A program made the translations under genes and the position numbers. Source: Luteolibacter yonseiensis (GTDB lineage Bacteria; Verrucomicrobiota; Verrucomicrobiia; Verrucomicrobiales; Akkermansiaceae). From it: DNA of 64,000 nucleotides. Location of the stretch: positions 186,001 to 250,000 of the forward strand of contig NZ_JAENIK010000004.1 of assembly GCF_016595465.1 (NCBI RefSeq). The letters run 5' to 3'. Positions 8,265 to 16,484 of the stretch are shown piece by piece; position 1 is the first letter of the stretch, and each line of letters starts with the position of its first letter. Below the pieces are notes generated by a model. That model was not told where the DNA came from, searched no databases, and worked only from the letters and a program-made list of their open reading frames with translations.

Positions 8265-10595
8265 TCAATCGTCGCCGCGGCGTTTTTGGAAGGGAGCGCT
8301 TTCGATGATGCCCTGCACGAGTTCGCGGAGGTTTCCCTTGTTGGCGTCCATGCGGGCGGTAAGCAGGTCGATGGTGGTGGAGTCGTAATACTCCACTCCG
8401 CGGCCGATGGCGTAGGTGAGGAGTTTCTCGGCGAGGCAACGGTAGAAGTCCTGTTTGCGTTGGGTCGCGAGGATTTCTTTCAACGCGGCGACATCGGCGA
8501 ATTTCTCACCGGTGAGCAACTGGCCCGAAGCGTCAATGGACTTGCCGTGTTCCTGGGTGCGGAACTGGCCGAGCGCGTTGAAATTTTCCAATCCGAGTCC
8601 GATGGGGTCCATGCGGGCGTGGCAGCCGCGGCACTCGGGTTTCTTGCGGTGGATTTCCATCATCTCGCGCATCGTCGGGTGAGGATTCGCCGAATTCACC
8701 GCGGATTCCAATTCGGGAACTCCCGGCGGTGCGGGGGGCGCCGGCGTGCCCAGCAGGTTGTCCAAGACGAACAAGCCGCGCTTCACGGCGGAGGTCCGGG
8801 TGGGATTGGAAGTGACCATGAGGAAGGTGCCCTGCGCGAGGATACCGCCACGCTCGGGGTGCTCCGTCAGGTCCACCGGTTTGAAGTCCTCGCCCTTCAC
8901 GCCATCGATTCCGTAGAAATTCGCGAGCCGTTCGTTGAGAAAGCTGTATCGGGCGGAAATGAGTTCCTCCGCAGGGCGTTTCTCGCGCAGGATGAACTCG
9001 AAGAGCATTTCCGTCTCGGTCTGCATGTCGGAGCGCAGGCGCGGATCGAAGGTTTTCGCGGCCTCCCGGTTGCTGGATTTCCCCAGAATGGTCTTCGCGC
9101 TCATGGCGACCGTTTCCACATCGCGCGCCTGCAGCCACTGGCCGATGAAATTCTTCACGAGGCGTTTCGAGCGCGGATCCTTGAGCATGCGGTCCACCTG
9201 CGCCGGGAGATTCGCCCGAAGCTTGTTGTTGAAGGCGAGGCTGAGCAACTCGTCGTCCGGCACGGATCCCCAGAGGAAGAAGGACAACCGCGCGGCGAGC
9301 GAGTATTCATCCAACTGGACGATCTTGGCCGGGTTGTTGGGCTCCGGCTGGAATTCGACGCGGAAGAGGAAACGCGGGGACGCGAGGCAGATGGCGATGG
9401 CTTGCTTGATGCCGTCCTGGAAGGTTTTTCCCGGTTCTTCGGTGACATCCCGCACGACCTTCGCGAGCCTGTCGATGGTAGGTTCGTCAAGCGGTTTGCG
9501 GAAGGCTCGGCTGACGAAGCTGCGCATGATCTTCCGTGCGTAGCGGTCCTTTCCGGAAACGGTGTCCGGCGGCGGTCCGTCCACGAAGATCATGCGGTAG
9601 CCTTTGGCAAGCTCCTGCTGCTCGCCGCTGAGCGGTCCCTGCACGATGACCCGCTGGACTTTGAAAAACAGTTCCTCCTCGCTCGGCAGCGGGCGGCGGG
9701 CGGGATTCAGGGCGATCTCGAGGGTCTGCTTGCCTTTTTTCAGCGCGGCTTTCCCGGTCAGTTCGATGACCCGGCGCTGGTCCCAGCCGAGCGAAACCTT
9801 GCCGACCTCGGCACCGGCCGCCGTGACCCGGAGCATGGCCTCATCCGTGGTCGCCTCGGTCGCACCGTGGACCGAATACTCGACCTTGATCTGGTAGTCG
9901 CCATCCCATTTGATTTCCTGGTCGAAGCTGACCTTCTGGGTTTTCGCGAAGGGCATCCAGCCGGAGTCCGCCCCGGCACCCTTGAATTCCTTGCCCGCGA
10001 TGTCCACCCGCGGGACCTGCGCGGCGGCCCCGTCCGGCAATGCGAGCGCGACCACGCTGTCCGCCGCCGCGATGTATTTCTCCATCAGCAGCGGAGACAT
10101 GGACAGCACGTCGCCGATGTTGTCGAATCCATAGCCCGTGTCGTCGGCGGGGAACTCCTCGCGGGTGTCGTATTCAACGCCCAACAAATCAAAGACCGCG
10201 TTCTGGTATTCCGTGCGGTTCAGGCGGCGGATGGTGACACGGCCGGGATCCGGATTCGCGGCATCCAGCTTGAAAACGTCTTTTTCGATCCACGCCAGCA
10301 GCTTCTTCTTCTCCTCCGTGGCGAGCTGGTCCTCGTCGGACGGCGGCATGATCTGGCTGCGGACATTCCGCCACACGGCGAGCCAGTGCTTGCGGTCGTC
10401 AAGGTGCTTGGGCAGGTCCTTGAAGTCATCCATGGAAAACTTGCCCTTGGCGGTGCCTTCTCCATGACAGCTGTAGCAGTAGTTTTCCAACAGGGGGACG
10501 ATCTCCTTTTTATATGAATCGGAGGGATCGGCCGCCGCGAACGCACCGCCGGTGATGACGGCGCAGGTTGCGGCACGGAGGAATCGGGAAATCAT
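8265..10595 (-). CDS. DUF1592/DUF1588/DUF1587 cytochrome c-like protein
   Basis: 776 residues from the ATG at 10595, which gives a signal peptide (MISRFLRAATCAVITGGAFA). Domains in order: planctomycete-type cytochrome c with heme motif CYSCH at 40-44 and an MPP ligand; DUF1587 around RRLNRTEYQNAVFDLLGV; a beta-rich CBM-like insert at about 205-330; DUF1595; DUF1592 (LAARLSFFLWGSVPDDELL); DUF1588 (RGGILAQGTFLMVTSNP, then a second CxxCH, CRGCH); and DUF1585 at the end. This is the classic multi-domain partner of DUF1552. It is probably the first gene of a two-gene unit with the downstream DUF1552 gene, acting in periplasmic electron transfer or polymer turnover. The substrate is unknown. Confidence 0.92.
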   Translation of the reverse strand: MISRFLRAATCAVITGGAFAAADPSDSYKKEIVPLLENYCYSCHGEGTAKGKFSMDDFKDLPKHLDDRKHWLAVWRNVRSQIMPPSDEDQLATEEKKKLLAWIEKDVFKLDAANPDPGRVTIRRLNRTEYQNAVFDLLGVEYDTREEFPADDTGYGFDNIGDVLSMSPLLMEKYIAAADSVVALALPDGAAAQVPRVDIAGKEFKGAGADSGWMPFAKTQKVSFDQEIKWDGDYQIKVEYSVHGATEATTDEAMLRVTAAGAEVGKVSLGWDQRRVIELTGKAALKKGKQTLEIALNPARRPLPSEEELFFKVQRVIVQGPLSGEQQELAKGYRMIFVDGPPPDTVSGKDRYARKIMRSFVSRAFRKPLDEPTIDRLAKVVRDVTEEPGKTFQDGIKQAIAICLASPRFLFRVEFQPEPNNPAKIVQLDEYSLAARLSFFLWGSVPDDELLSLAFNNKLRANLPAQVDRMLKDPRSKRLVKNFIGQWLQARDVETVAMSAKTILGKSSNREAAKTFDPRLRSDMQTETEMLFEFILREKRPAEELISARYSFLNERLANFYGIDGVKGEDFKPVDLTEHPERGGILAQGTFLMVTSNPTRTSAVKRGLFVLDNLLGTPAPPAPPGVPELESAVNSANPHPTMREMMEIHRKKPECRGCHARMDPIGLGLENFNALGQFRTQEHGKSIDASGQLLTGEKFADVAALKEILATQRKQDFYRCLAEKLLTYAIGRGVEYYDSTTIDLLTARMDANKGNLRELVQGIIESAPFQKRRGDD

Positions 10596-10618
10596 CTGGG
10601 GGAAAAAATGGAGGAGTT

Positions 10619-11599
10619 TCACTTCGCCTGATAGCCGTGCCAGACCCATTCAAGCGCGTCGGGGAGTGTCTGGCGGGTGACCTTGCCATCGGTGTGGCCG
10701 GAGTTCTGCGAGAAGACGAACCGATAGGGGTAGCCCTTGTCCTTGAGTTCCTTCGCCATGAGCTTGTTCGCGCGGACCCAGTTGTGGAACGAGGTGTCGT
10801 CGCGGTCCCAGCCGTTGTCCTTGTCGCTGACGTGCAGCCAGATGCGGATGGGCTTCTTGGCGGCGCGCTTGATGAGGTTTTCGTGATACTCCCACGCGCC
10901 ATGCGGAGTGCGGTTGTTTTCCGGCCACTGCTGGTTCACGAAGGTGCCGGAGTAGCTGACGACGCGGCGGTAGAGCTCCGGGTGGAACCATGCCATGGTG
11001 AAGGCGGCGGCGGCCCCGGAACTGAAGCCCATGGTCGCACGGGCTTCGGGGTCCGTGGTGAACTTAACCTTGAAGCGGCGGGTGACCTCCGGCAGCACTT
11101 CTTTTTCGATGAATTTGCAATAGGTGTCGTCCACCGTGTCATATTCCAAGCCGCGCTGGCTGCCTTTCGAATCGCCACCGCCGGAGTTGATGAAGATCGC
11201 GACCTGGGCGGGCACCCGCTTTTCGTCGATGAGATTGTCCAGCACCCGTGATGTGAGATCCCGGTAGCCGATACCGTCCTGCACCACGATGAACGGCATT
11301 TCCTGGCTCGGACGGAACTTCGCCGGGAGATAAACGGCGACCTGCCGCTTGTAGGGCACCTCGCCTTCCTGGCCTTTCGCGATGCCCTTGTAGATCTTGC
11401 TGTCCTTTGAATCCATCGTGAATTCGCGGATCTCCCCCCTGTCGACACGCTTCTGCTCCTTGGTCTCCGGTGCGTCGGTGTAGTCGGGGCCGACGGTGAG
11501 CTCGGATTGCTCGGGAAATTCCTTTTCCGCCGCGGGACAAATGGCGGTGAGCAGGGGGAAAATCACGGTACAACAGGCGATGCGGGGCAGGAACTTCAT
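10619..11599 (-). CDS. Secreted alpha/beta-hydrolase, enterochelin-esterase-like
   Basis: 326 residues from the ATG at 11599, where the signal peptide starts (MKFLPRIACCTVIFPLLTAICPA); an upstream frame extension has no leader. The fold is that of the esterase D/enterochelin esterase group: VYLPAKF, FIVVQDG, a VAIFINSGGG strand and the nucleophile elbow GFSSGAA. A late SGHTDG segment supplies the likely catalytic histidine, and an NGWDRDD segment is close to the usual acid position. Verrucomicrobial relatives are often annotated as putative esterases in polysaccharide-degradation loci. It lies 23 bp upstream of the DUF1592 gene on the same strand, so it may lead a three-gene unit. Confidence 0.85.
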   Translation of the reverse strand: MKFLPRIACCTVIFPLLTAICPAAEKEFPEQSELTVGPDYTDAPETKEQKRVDRGEIREFTMDSKDSKIYKGIAKGQEGEVPYKRQVAVYLPAKFRPSQEMPFIVVQDGIGYRDLTSRVLDNLIDEKRVPAQVAIFINSGGGDSKGSQRGLEYDTVDDTYCKFIEKEVLPEVTRRFKVKFTTDPEARATMGFSSGAAAAFTMAWFHPELYRRVVSYSGTFVNQQWPENNRTPHGAWEYHENLIKRAAKKPIRIWLHVSDKDNGWDRDDTSFHNWVRANKLMAKELKDKGYPYRFVFSQNSGHTDGKVTRQTLPDALEWVWHGYQAK

Positions 11600-11709
11600 G
11601 AAAAATGGGATTTTGGAGTCAGAGCAATACTCAGGCTGATGAACCCCTCTGTCGGCCATCGCGTCAAGCCTCCGTTATGGGGATCTGTTTTGTCGGAAAA
11701 AAGAGTGGC

Positions 11710-11964
11710 TCAGCGGTCCGCCGAGTGGATGTCCAGAATCTTCACGTGCTGATCCGCATCGTCGATCCAATACATCAAGGCAAAATCTCCAATAATCGTT
11801 ACGTGGAGGAGTCTCCCGATTTCATCGTAATCGGTGGCATCGGACGAACCAAGTGGATCTTCCCCAATCGAAGCAAACGTCGAGCGGATGCTTTTCCGAA
11901 ATCGGGAGGGCAACCGCTCCACGAACTCCACCACATCCAGCGCGATGAGGAGTTTGTAGTTCAT
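11710..11964 (-). CDS. RelE/ParE-family toxin
   Basis: 84 residues. The pattern fits the RelE/ParE superfamily: FVERLPSRFRKSIRSTF helices, then GRLLHVTIIGDFALMYWIDDADQHVKILDI, with the typical strand pair and a terminal ILDI. ParE members target gyrase and RelE members cleave mRNA on the ribosome; the sequence alone does not say which applies here. The antitoxin gene ends directly before this ATG with no gap. Base composition is clearly more AT-rich than the neighbours, suggesting acquisition. Confidence 0.75.
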   Translation of the reverse strand: MNYKLLIALDVVEFVERLPSRFRKSIRSTFASIGEDPLGSSDATDYDEIGRLLHVTIIGDFALMYWIDDADQHVKILDIHSADR

Positions 11965-12159
11965 TCAGGAGGCTACCCGTTGGTCATATTCTTCGAGCGA
12001 AAGCCAATTCCCGGGATCAGAGTCGTCTATCTTTTTTGCGACGCTCGAACGATACTCCGCCAAGTCCTTATGCCTCAGCGTCACCAGAAATGCAGTGAGT
12101 TGACGCCTTTCATCTGATGAAAGGGTTTTGATTTCACTTCGGATCTCTTCAACACTCAC
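11965..12159 (-). CDS. Antitoxin of the adjacent RelE/ParE toxin
   Basis: 64 residues, encoded first in the pair, which is the usual antitoxin-toxin order. It starts MSVEEIRSEIKTLSSDERRQL and ends with a WLSLEEYDQRV segment. Such helical N-termini and short acidic tails resemble addiction-module antitoxins of the Phd/RelB-like size class. I see no clear DNA-binding motif, so the family is uncertain. Its stop codon (TGA, 11967-11965) abuts the toxin ATG. Confidence 0.65.
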   Translation of the reverse strand: MSVEEIRSEIKTLSSDERRQLTAFLVTLRHKDLAEYRSSVAKKIDDSDPGNWLSLEEYDQRVAS

Positions 12160-12268
12160 GGTGCGATCCTAGACCCGCTGGCGATTTTTGCAATTTCCTT
12201 CTTCGGAGCACGATTCTCTCCCCATTTTGGCGGATTGCAATCTCGCCGGGATTTCCCAAACTTGCCGG

Positions 12269-14596
12269 ATGCGCCCATGCCTCGCCCTCATTCTCACCGT
12301 GGCCTCACTCGCCGTTTCCGCCAATGCCGGCACCTTCGAAATCAAGGGCCGCGACTACCTCGTCGACGGCAAACCGCTCCAACTTCTCTCCGGCGAGATG
12401 CACTACCCGCGCATCCCGCGCGAGTATTGGCAGGACCGGCTGAAAAAGGCGAAGGCGATGGGTCTCAACACGATCTGCACCTATCTCTTCTGGAACGTTC
12501 ATGAACCTCAGCCGGGGAAGTGGGATTTTTCCGGAAATGCGGATTTCGTGGAATTCATCAGGGCCTGTCAGGCGGAAGGTCTCTACGTTCTGGTCCGCCC
12601 GGGACCGTACGTTTGCACCGAGTGGGAATTCGGCGGCTACCCGGGCTGGATCGTGGCGGATCCCAAAACCGTCGTCCGCAGCACGGACCCGAAGTTCCTC
12701 AAACCCGCCATGGCGTACCTGGAAAAAGTTTCCGCCATGCTCAAGCCGCTTCAGATCGAGAACGGCGGCCCCGTGCTGATGATCCAGGTGGAGAACGAAT
12801 ACGGTTCCTACGGCGACGATCAAAAATTCCTCCAGGCTCACGTGGATGCCATCCGCAAGGGAGGCTTCACCGGCACCCTTTTCACCGCCGACCCGCCCCC
12901 GGCCCTGAAAAACGGCACGCTTCCGGGCATCACCGCGACGGTGAATTTCGGCGGAGACGCCCGGGACGCCTTCAAGAAATACGAGGAACTCCGGCCCGGC
13001 CAGGCCCGGATGATCGGGGAATTCTGGGTCGGATGGTTCGACCACTGGGGCGCGCCGCACGCCAGCACCGACGCAAAGTCCAAGGCCGCCGAGTTCGACT
13101 GGACGCTTTCCGAAGGCATCTCCGCGAACATCTACATGTTCCACGGCGGCACGAACTGGGGCTTTTACGCCGGAGCGAACTGGAACGGTGGGCGCTACGA
13201 ACCGGACACCACCTCTTATGACTACTCCGCCCTGCTTGATGAGGCGGGCCGTCCGACGGACAAGTTTTTCGCGTTCAAGGAAGTCATTCAAAAACGCGTC
13301 CCCTCCGCCACCTTCGGTCCCATGCCGGAGCCGCAGCCGATCATTTCCATCCCGGAAATCAAGCTGACGGCGGCGGCCACTCTTTTCGATGCCCTGCCCG
13401 AGCCCGTCGTCAGCGAGCAACCCCAGACGATGGAAGCGCTCGGCCAGAACTTCGGCCACGTCCTTTACACAACGAAGGTGAAGGGTCCGTTCCGCGGCCA
13501 GTTCTCCGTGCCACTCGTCCGCGACCGCGCCATTCTTTTTGTCGATGGCAAGCGCCAAGGCGTGCCGCTGGACCGCCGGGTGAAACGGTTTTCCAGCGAG
13601 ATCGAAATCCCCGCGGGCGAGCACACGCTCGGACTGCTGGTGGAAAACATGGGCCGCATCAATTTCTCCAAGGAGATGGTTGGCGAACGCAAGGGCCTCG
13701 TCGGCCCGGTGAAACTCGGTGACAAAACTCTGGCAGGCTGGAACCACTATTCCATCCCGCTCGATTCGGAATGGCTTGGAGAACAAAAATCCATCACCGG
13801 AGATCCCGCTGCCACGGGAAAACTCGCGGAGCCGGTCATCTACCGGGGGAGTTTCAACGTCGACCATCTCGGCGACACCTGGCTGGACATGTCGAAATAC
13901 GGCAAGGGCATGGTCTGGGTGAACGGCCGCAACCTCGGCCGCTATTGGCAGGTCGGCGCGCAACAGGGACTCTTCCTGCCCGGCTGTTGGCTGAAGCAGG
14001 GCGGAAATGAAATCGTCGTTCTCGAAACCGATCTTTCCGAGGTTCCCCTCACCCTCAGCGGCGTGCCGAATCCCGTCTGGCAGCTCAATGTCGAGACCGC
14101 CCGCCTGTCCCGCAAGCCCGGCCAGGAATTGAAAACAGCCGGTCTCAAGCCCGCGCATGAAAGCGAATTCCCGCAAGGTACGACGTGGCAGGACGTGAAA
14201 TTCTCCAAACCCGTCACGGGGCGCTACTTCGCCCTGGAGTCGCTGGACGCCCATGATGGGAAAAACTACGCAGCCATCACCGAGCTTCTCGTCACCGACA
14301 AGGACGGCAGGGACATCCCGCGCGAGCAGGTCCACGTGGACTACGCCGACAGCGAGGAACTCACCGGGGACGACGGAGCCGCCACCAACATCATCGACAA
14401 CCAACCGACCACCTTCTGGCACACCGCCTGGAAAGGGTCAGGTCCCGCACATCCGCACCAGGTCGTGCTCGACCTCGGCAGCGTGCAGACCGTCACCGGC
14501 TTCCGCTACCTCCCCCGCCCCGGAAAGGGAGCGGAAGGCGGACGGATCAAGGGGTATCGGGTGTTTGTTTCGGAAGAGAAGTTTCCGGGGCTGTGA
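12269..14596 (+). CDS. GH35 beta-galactosidase with C-terminal discoidin-like domain (shortened)
   Basis: 775 residues; the ATG at 12269 places a signal peptide (MRPCLALILTVASLAVSANA) at the start. The catalytic GH35 domain runs from about residue 30 to 340. The acid/base glutamate lies in VENEYGSY, the nucleophile glutamate in MIGEFWVGWFDHWG, and MFHGGTNWGF is the family signature. Beta-sandwich domains follow (about 380-600, including VWVNGRNLGRYW). The last 150 residues resemble an F5/8 type C (discoidin) domain with DGAATNIIDNQPTTFWHTAW and HPHQVVLDLG, but the protein stops at GYRVFVSEEKFPGL, before the final strands of that fold. It would release terminal beta-galactose from oligo- or polysaccharides outside the cytoplasm. 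Confidence 0.92.
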   Translation: MRPCLALILTVASLAVSANAGTFEIKGRDYLVDGKPLQLLSGEMHYPRIPREYWQDRLKKAKAMGLNTICTYLFWNVHEPQPGKWDFSGNADFVEFIRACQAEGLYVLVRPGPYVCTEWEFGGYPGWIVADPKTVVRSTDPKFLKPAMAYLEKVSAMLKPLQIENGGPVLMIQVENEYGSYGDDQKFLQAHVDAIRKGGFTGTLFTADPPPALKNGTLPGITATVNFGGDARDAFKKYEELRPGQARMIGEFWVGWFDHWGAPHASTDAKSKAAEFDWTLSEGISANIYMFHGGTNWGFYAGANWNGGRYEPDTTSYDYSALLDEAGRPTDKFFAFKEVIQKRVPSATFGPMPEPQPIISIPEIKLTAAATLFDALPEPVVSEQPQTMEALGQNFGHVLYTTKVKGPFRGQFSVPLVRDRAILFVDGKRQGVPLDRRVKRFSSEIEIPAGEHTLGLLVENMGRINFSKEMVGERKGLVGPVKLGDKTLAGWNHYSIPLDSEWLGEQKSITGDPAATGKLAEPVIYRGSFNVDHLGDTWLDMSKYGKGMVWVNGRNLGRYWQVGAQQGLFLPGCWLKQGGNEIVVLETDLSEVPLTLSGVPNPVWQLNVETARLSRKPGQELKTAGLKPAHESEFPQGTTWQDVKFSKPVTGRYFALESLDAHDGKNYAAITELLVTDKDGRDIPREQVHVDYADSEELTGDDGAATNIIDNQPTTFWHTAWKGSGPAHPHQVVLDLGSVQTVTGFRYLPRPGKGAEGGRIKGYRVFVSEEKFPGL

Positions 14597-14639
14597 GGAT
14601 GGGGTGGGAGATGTGGTGTGACGAACCGACGCGACGACT

Positions 14640-14800
14640 CTTCCCACGAACCGGCAGGGTACTGCCGTATTCGCAAACACACGGAATCCCTTCTTCATCC
14701 CGGAGGGGATTCCAGCCATTTGCACTGGTTCGAGCCAGGTGATGCCGACCCTGGCCTGACATCTGCCATCCCCTTCCAGGAACAAAGGAAATTGCTCTCA
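14640..14800. repeat. Non-coding segment with short palindrome, possible dispersed repeat
   Basis: The gap between the galactosidase and the alcohol dehydrogenase has no convincing gene. It holds a small palindrome (ATCCC GGAG GGGAT at about 14697-14710). Read on the minus strand it gives a short peptide-like stretch, GWNPLRDEEG, of the kind seen when dispersed repeats are translated by chance. Whether it recurs elsewhere in the genome cannot be told from this window. Confidence 0.3.
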
Positions 14801-14846
14801 TTTTAAGCATTCGCCTTCCCGAAAATCCCGGTTAGGATCGGGCACC

Positions 14847-15896
14847 ATGACCCCAGCACTCGGATACGCCAGCACCTCTGCCATTTCCCGCCTCGCTCCT
14901 CTGAATTTCGAACGCCGTGACCCGAAGGCCACGGACGTCGCCATTGAAATCCTTTTCTGTGGTGTCTGCCACTCGGACCTCCACACGGTGCGCGACGAAT
15001 GGGGCGGCTGCGTCTACCCCTGCATCCCCGGCCATGAAATCGTCGGGCGCGTGACGAAGGTCGGCGCGGACGTGACGAAGTTCAAGGTGGGCGACCTCGC
15101 CGCCGTCGGGTGCATGGTGGACTCCTGCCACGATTGTCCGGCCTGCAAGGAGGACCTGGAGCAATTCTGCCAGAACGGCGCGACCTTCACTTACAACAGC
15201 CCGGACAAACACACCCACGGCGTCACCTACGGCGGATACTCCGACAGCATCGTCGTCGACGAGTCCTTCACGCTCCGCGTTCCGGAGAATCTGGATCTGG
15301 CCGCCACCGCGCCGCTGCTTTGCGCGGGGATCACCACCTATTCCCCCATCAAGCGCTGGGGCATCAAGCCGGGCGACAAGGTCGGCGTCGTCGGCCTCGG
15401 CGGTCTCGGCCACATGGCGTTGAAATTCGCCCATGCCTTCGGTGCCAAGGTGGTTCTCTTCACCACCTCCCCCGGCAAGACGGAGGACGCGAAACGTCTC
15501 GGTGCGGACGAGGTGATCATTTCGAAAAACATCGATGAGATGAACGCCCACGCCGGGACCTTCGACTTCATCATCGACGCCGTCTCCGCCGAGCACGACA
15601 TCAACATCTACCTCAATCTCCTCAAGCGCGATGGCACGCTCACCCTCGTGGGCGCTCCGGAAAAGCCGCTGCCGGTTTCCTCGTTCGGACTCATCTTCGG
15701 TCGGAAAATCCTCACCGGCTCGCTCATCGGAGGCATCGCCGAGACTCAGGAGATGCTAGATTTCTGCAGCGAGCACAACATCGTCTCCGACATCGAGCTC
15801 ATCGACATCCAGGACGTCAACGAGGCTTACGAGCGCCTGCTGAAGAGCGACGTGAAATACCGCTTCGTGATCGACATGAAGTCGCTGAAAAAGTGA
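14847..15896 (+). CDS. Zinc-dependent NAD(P)-alcohol/aldehyde dehydrogenase, YahK/cinnamyl-alcohol type
   Basis: 349 residues, medium-chain dehydrogenase family. Catalytic zinc site: [10 protein letters not shown] with the following GHE motif, plus a later cysteine. The structural zinc loop has four cysteines ([15 protein letters not shown] and the preceding C). The Rossmann motif is [15 protein letters not shown], and the C-terminal strand ends [10 protein letters not shown]. Length and motif spacing fit the YahK/CAD subgroup, which reduces a wide range of aldehydes using NADPH. It is cytosolic. It probably detoxifies aldehydes, but its natural substrate is not evident. A strong GC hairpin sits between this gene and the ferredoxin. 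Confidence 0.9.
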   Translation: MTPALGYASTSAISRLAPLNFERRDPKATDVAIEILFCGVCHSDLHTVRDEWGGCVYPCIPGHEIVGRVTKVGADVTKFKVGDLAAVGCMVDSCHDCPACKEDLEQFCQNGATFTYNSPDKHTHGVTYGGYSDSIVVDESFTLRVPENLDLAATAPLLCAGITTYSPIKRWGIKPGDKVGVVGLGGLGHMALKFAHAFGAKVVLFTTSPGKTEDAKRLGADEVIISKNIDEMNAHAGTFDFIIDAVSAEHDINIYLNLLKRDGTLTLVGAPEKPLPVSSFGLIFGRKILTGSLIGGIAETQEMLDFCSEHNIVSDIELIDIQDVNEAYERLLKSDVKYRFVIDMKSLKK

Positions 15897-15906
15897 ACGC
15901 TTCCAT

Positions 15907-15932
15907 GGGTCGCGGCAGGGATGCCGCGACCC
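15907..15932. repeat. REP-like perfect palindrome with GGGA tetraloop
   Basis: An 11-bp perfect stem GGGTCGCGGCA against TGCCGCGACCC with a GGGA (GNRA-class) tetraloop. No T-tract follows, so it is not a standard terminator; it resembles REP-type extragenic palindromes. It lies in a frame extension of the ferredoxin gene, which argues for that gene's later start. Confidence 0.6.
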
Positions 15933-15952
15933 GTCAAAATCCCTTGAAGGAC

Positions 15953-16327
15953 ATGAACGATCTCCGGCGGTGCGCCGAATCCCTCGGCATCGGGAACATC
16001 CGGCGTCACATCTTCCTCTGCGCGGACCAGACGGAGGCGAAGTGCTGCGCGAAGGAGGATGGCCTTGTTTCCTGGGAGTTTTTGAAAAAACGCCTGAAGG
16101 AACTGGGACTGGCGGGTGGCGCGGAATCGCTGGTTTTCAGAACCAAGGCGAACTGCCTGCGCGCCTGCCTGCACGGTCCCATCGCCGTCGTTTATCCGGA
16201 GGGGGTGTGGTATCACTCCTGCACGCCGGAGGTGCTGGAACGCATCATCCAGCGGCACCTGATCGGCGGAGAAATCGTCAGCGAGTATGCCTTTGCGGAG
16301 AATCCGCTGGGGCAGCCAGGGAAATGA
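15953..16327 (+). CDS. (2Fe-2S) ferredoxin domain protein, thioredoxin-like fold
   Basis: 124 residues starting at MNDLRRC, 4 nt after a GAAGGA ribosome site; a longer in-frame ATG would place the palindrome inside the gene. Four likely cluster ligands follow the thioredoxin-like ferredoxin pattern: a Cys in HIFLCADQ and one of the paired Cys at AKCC, then NCLRAC with the [16 protein letters not shown] segment. Related proteins (as in NuoE and sucrase-like ferredoxins) carry a [2Fe-2S] cluster. The end of the frame lies about 160 bp before the chosen methyltransferase start. The electron partner is not evident; the alcohol dehydrogenase upstream is not a usual one. Confidence 0.85.
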   Translation: MNDLRRCAESLGIGNIRRHIFLCADQTEAKCCAKEDGLVSWEFLKKRLKELGLAGGAESLVFRTKANCLRACLHGPIAVVYPEGVWYHSCTPEVLERIIQRHLIGGEIVSEYAFAENPLGQPGK

Positions 16328-16484
16328 TTTCCCCTCTGGTTTCGTTACGGCGACAGATGACACGTTTTCCAGATTCTCCGTGGCCGACGGAAAAGGCGGG
16401 CTCCGACAGTGGGTCCGCTTCTCCCGCTCCTGCCAATTTCGCTTTAGCCCCGAGGGGTTCCATGATGGATTCGAGCGCCAGTAC

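Noticed and set aside
8286..10517. 743-residue open frame opposite the DUF1592 gene
   Set aside because: Shadow of the cytochrome gene; no heme motif or other signature.
12305..14422. 705-residue open frame opposite the GH35 gene
   Set aside because: The plus strand has complete GH35 motifs; the opposite frame has none.
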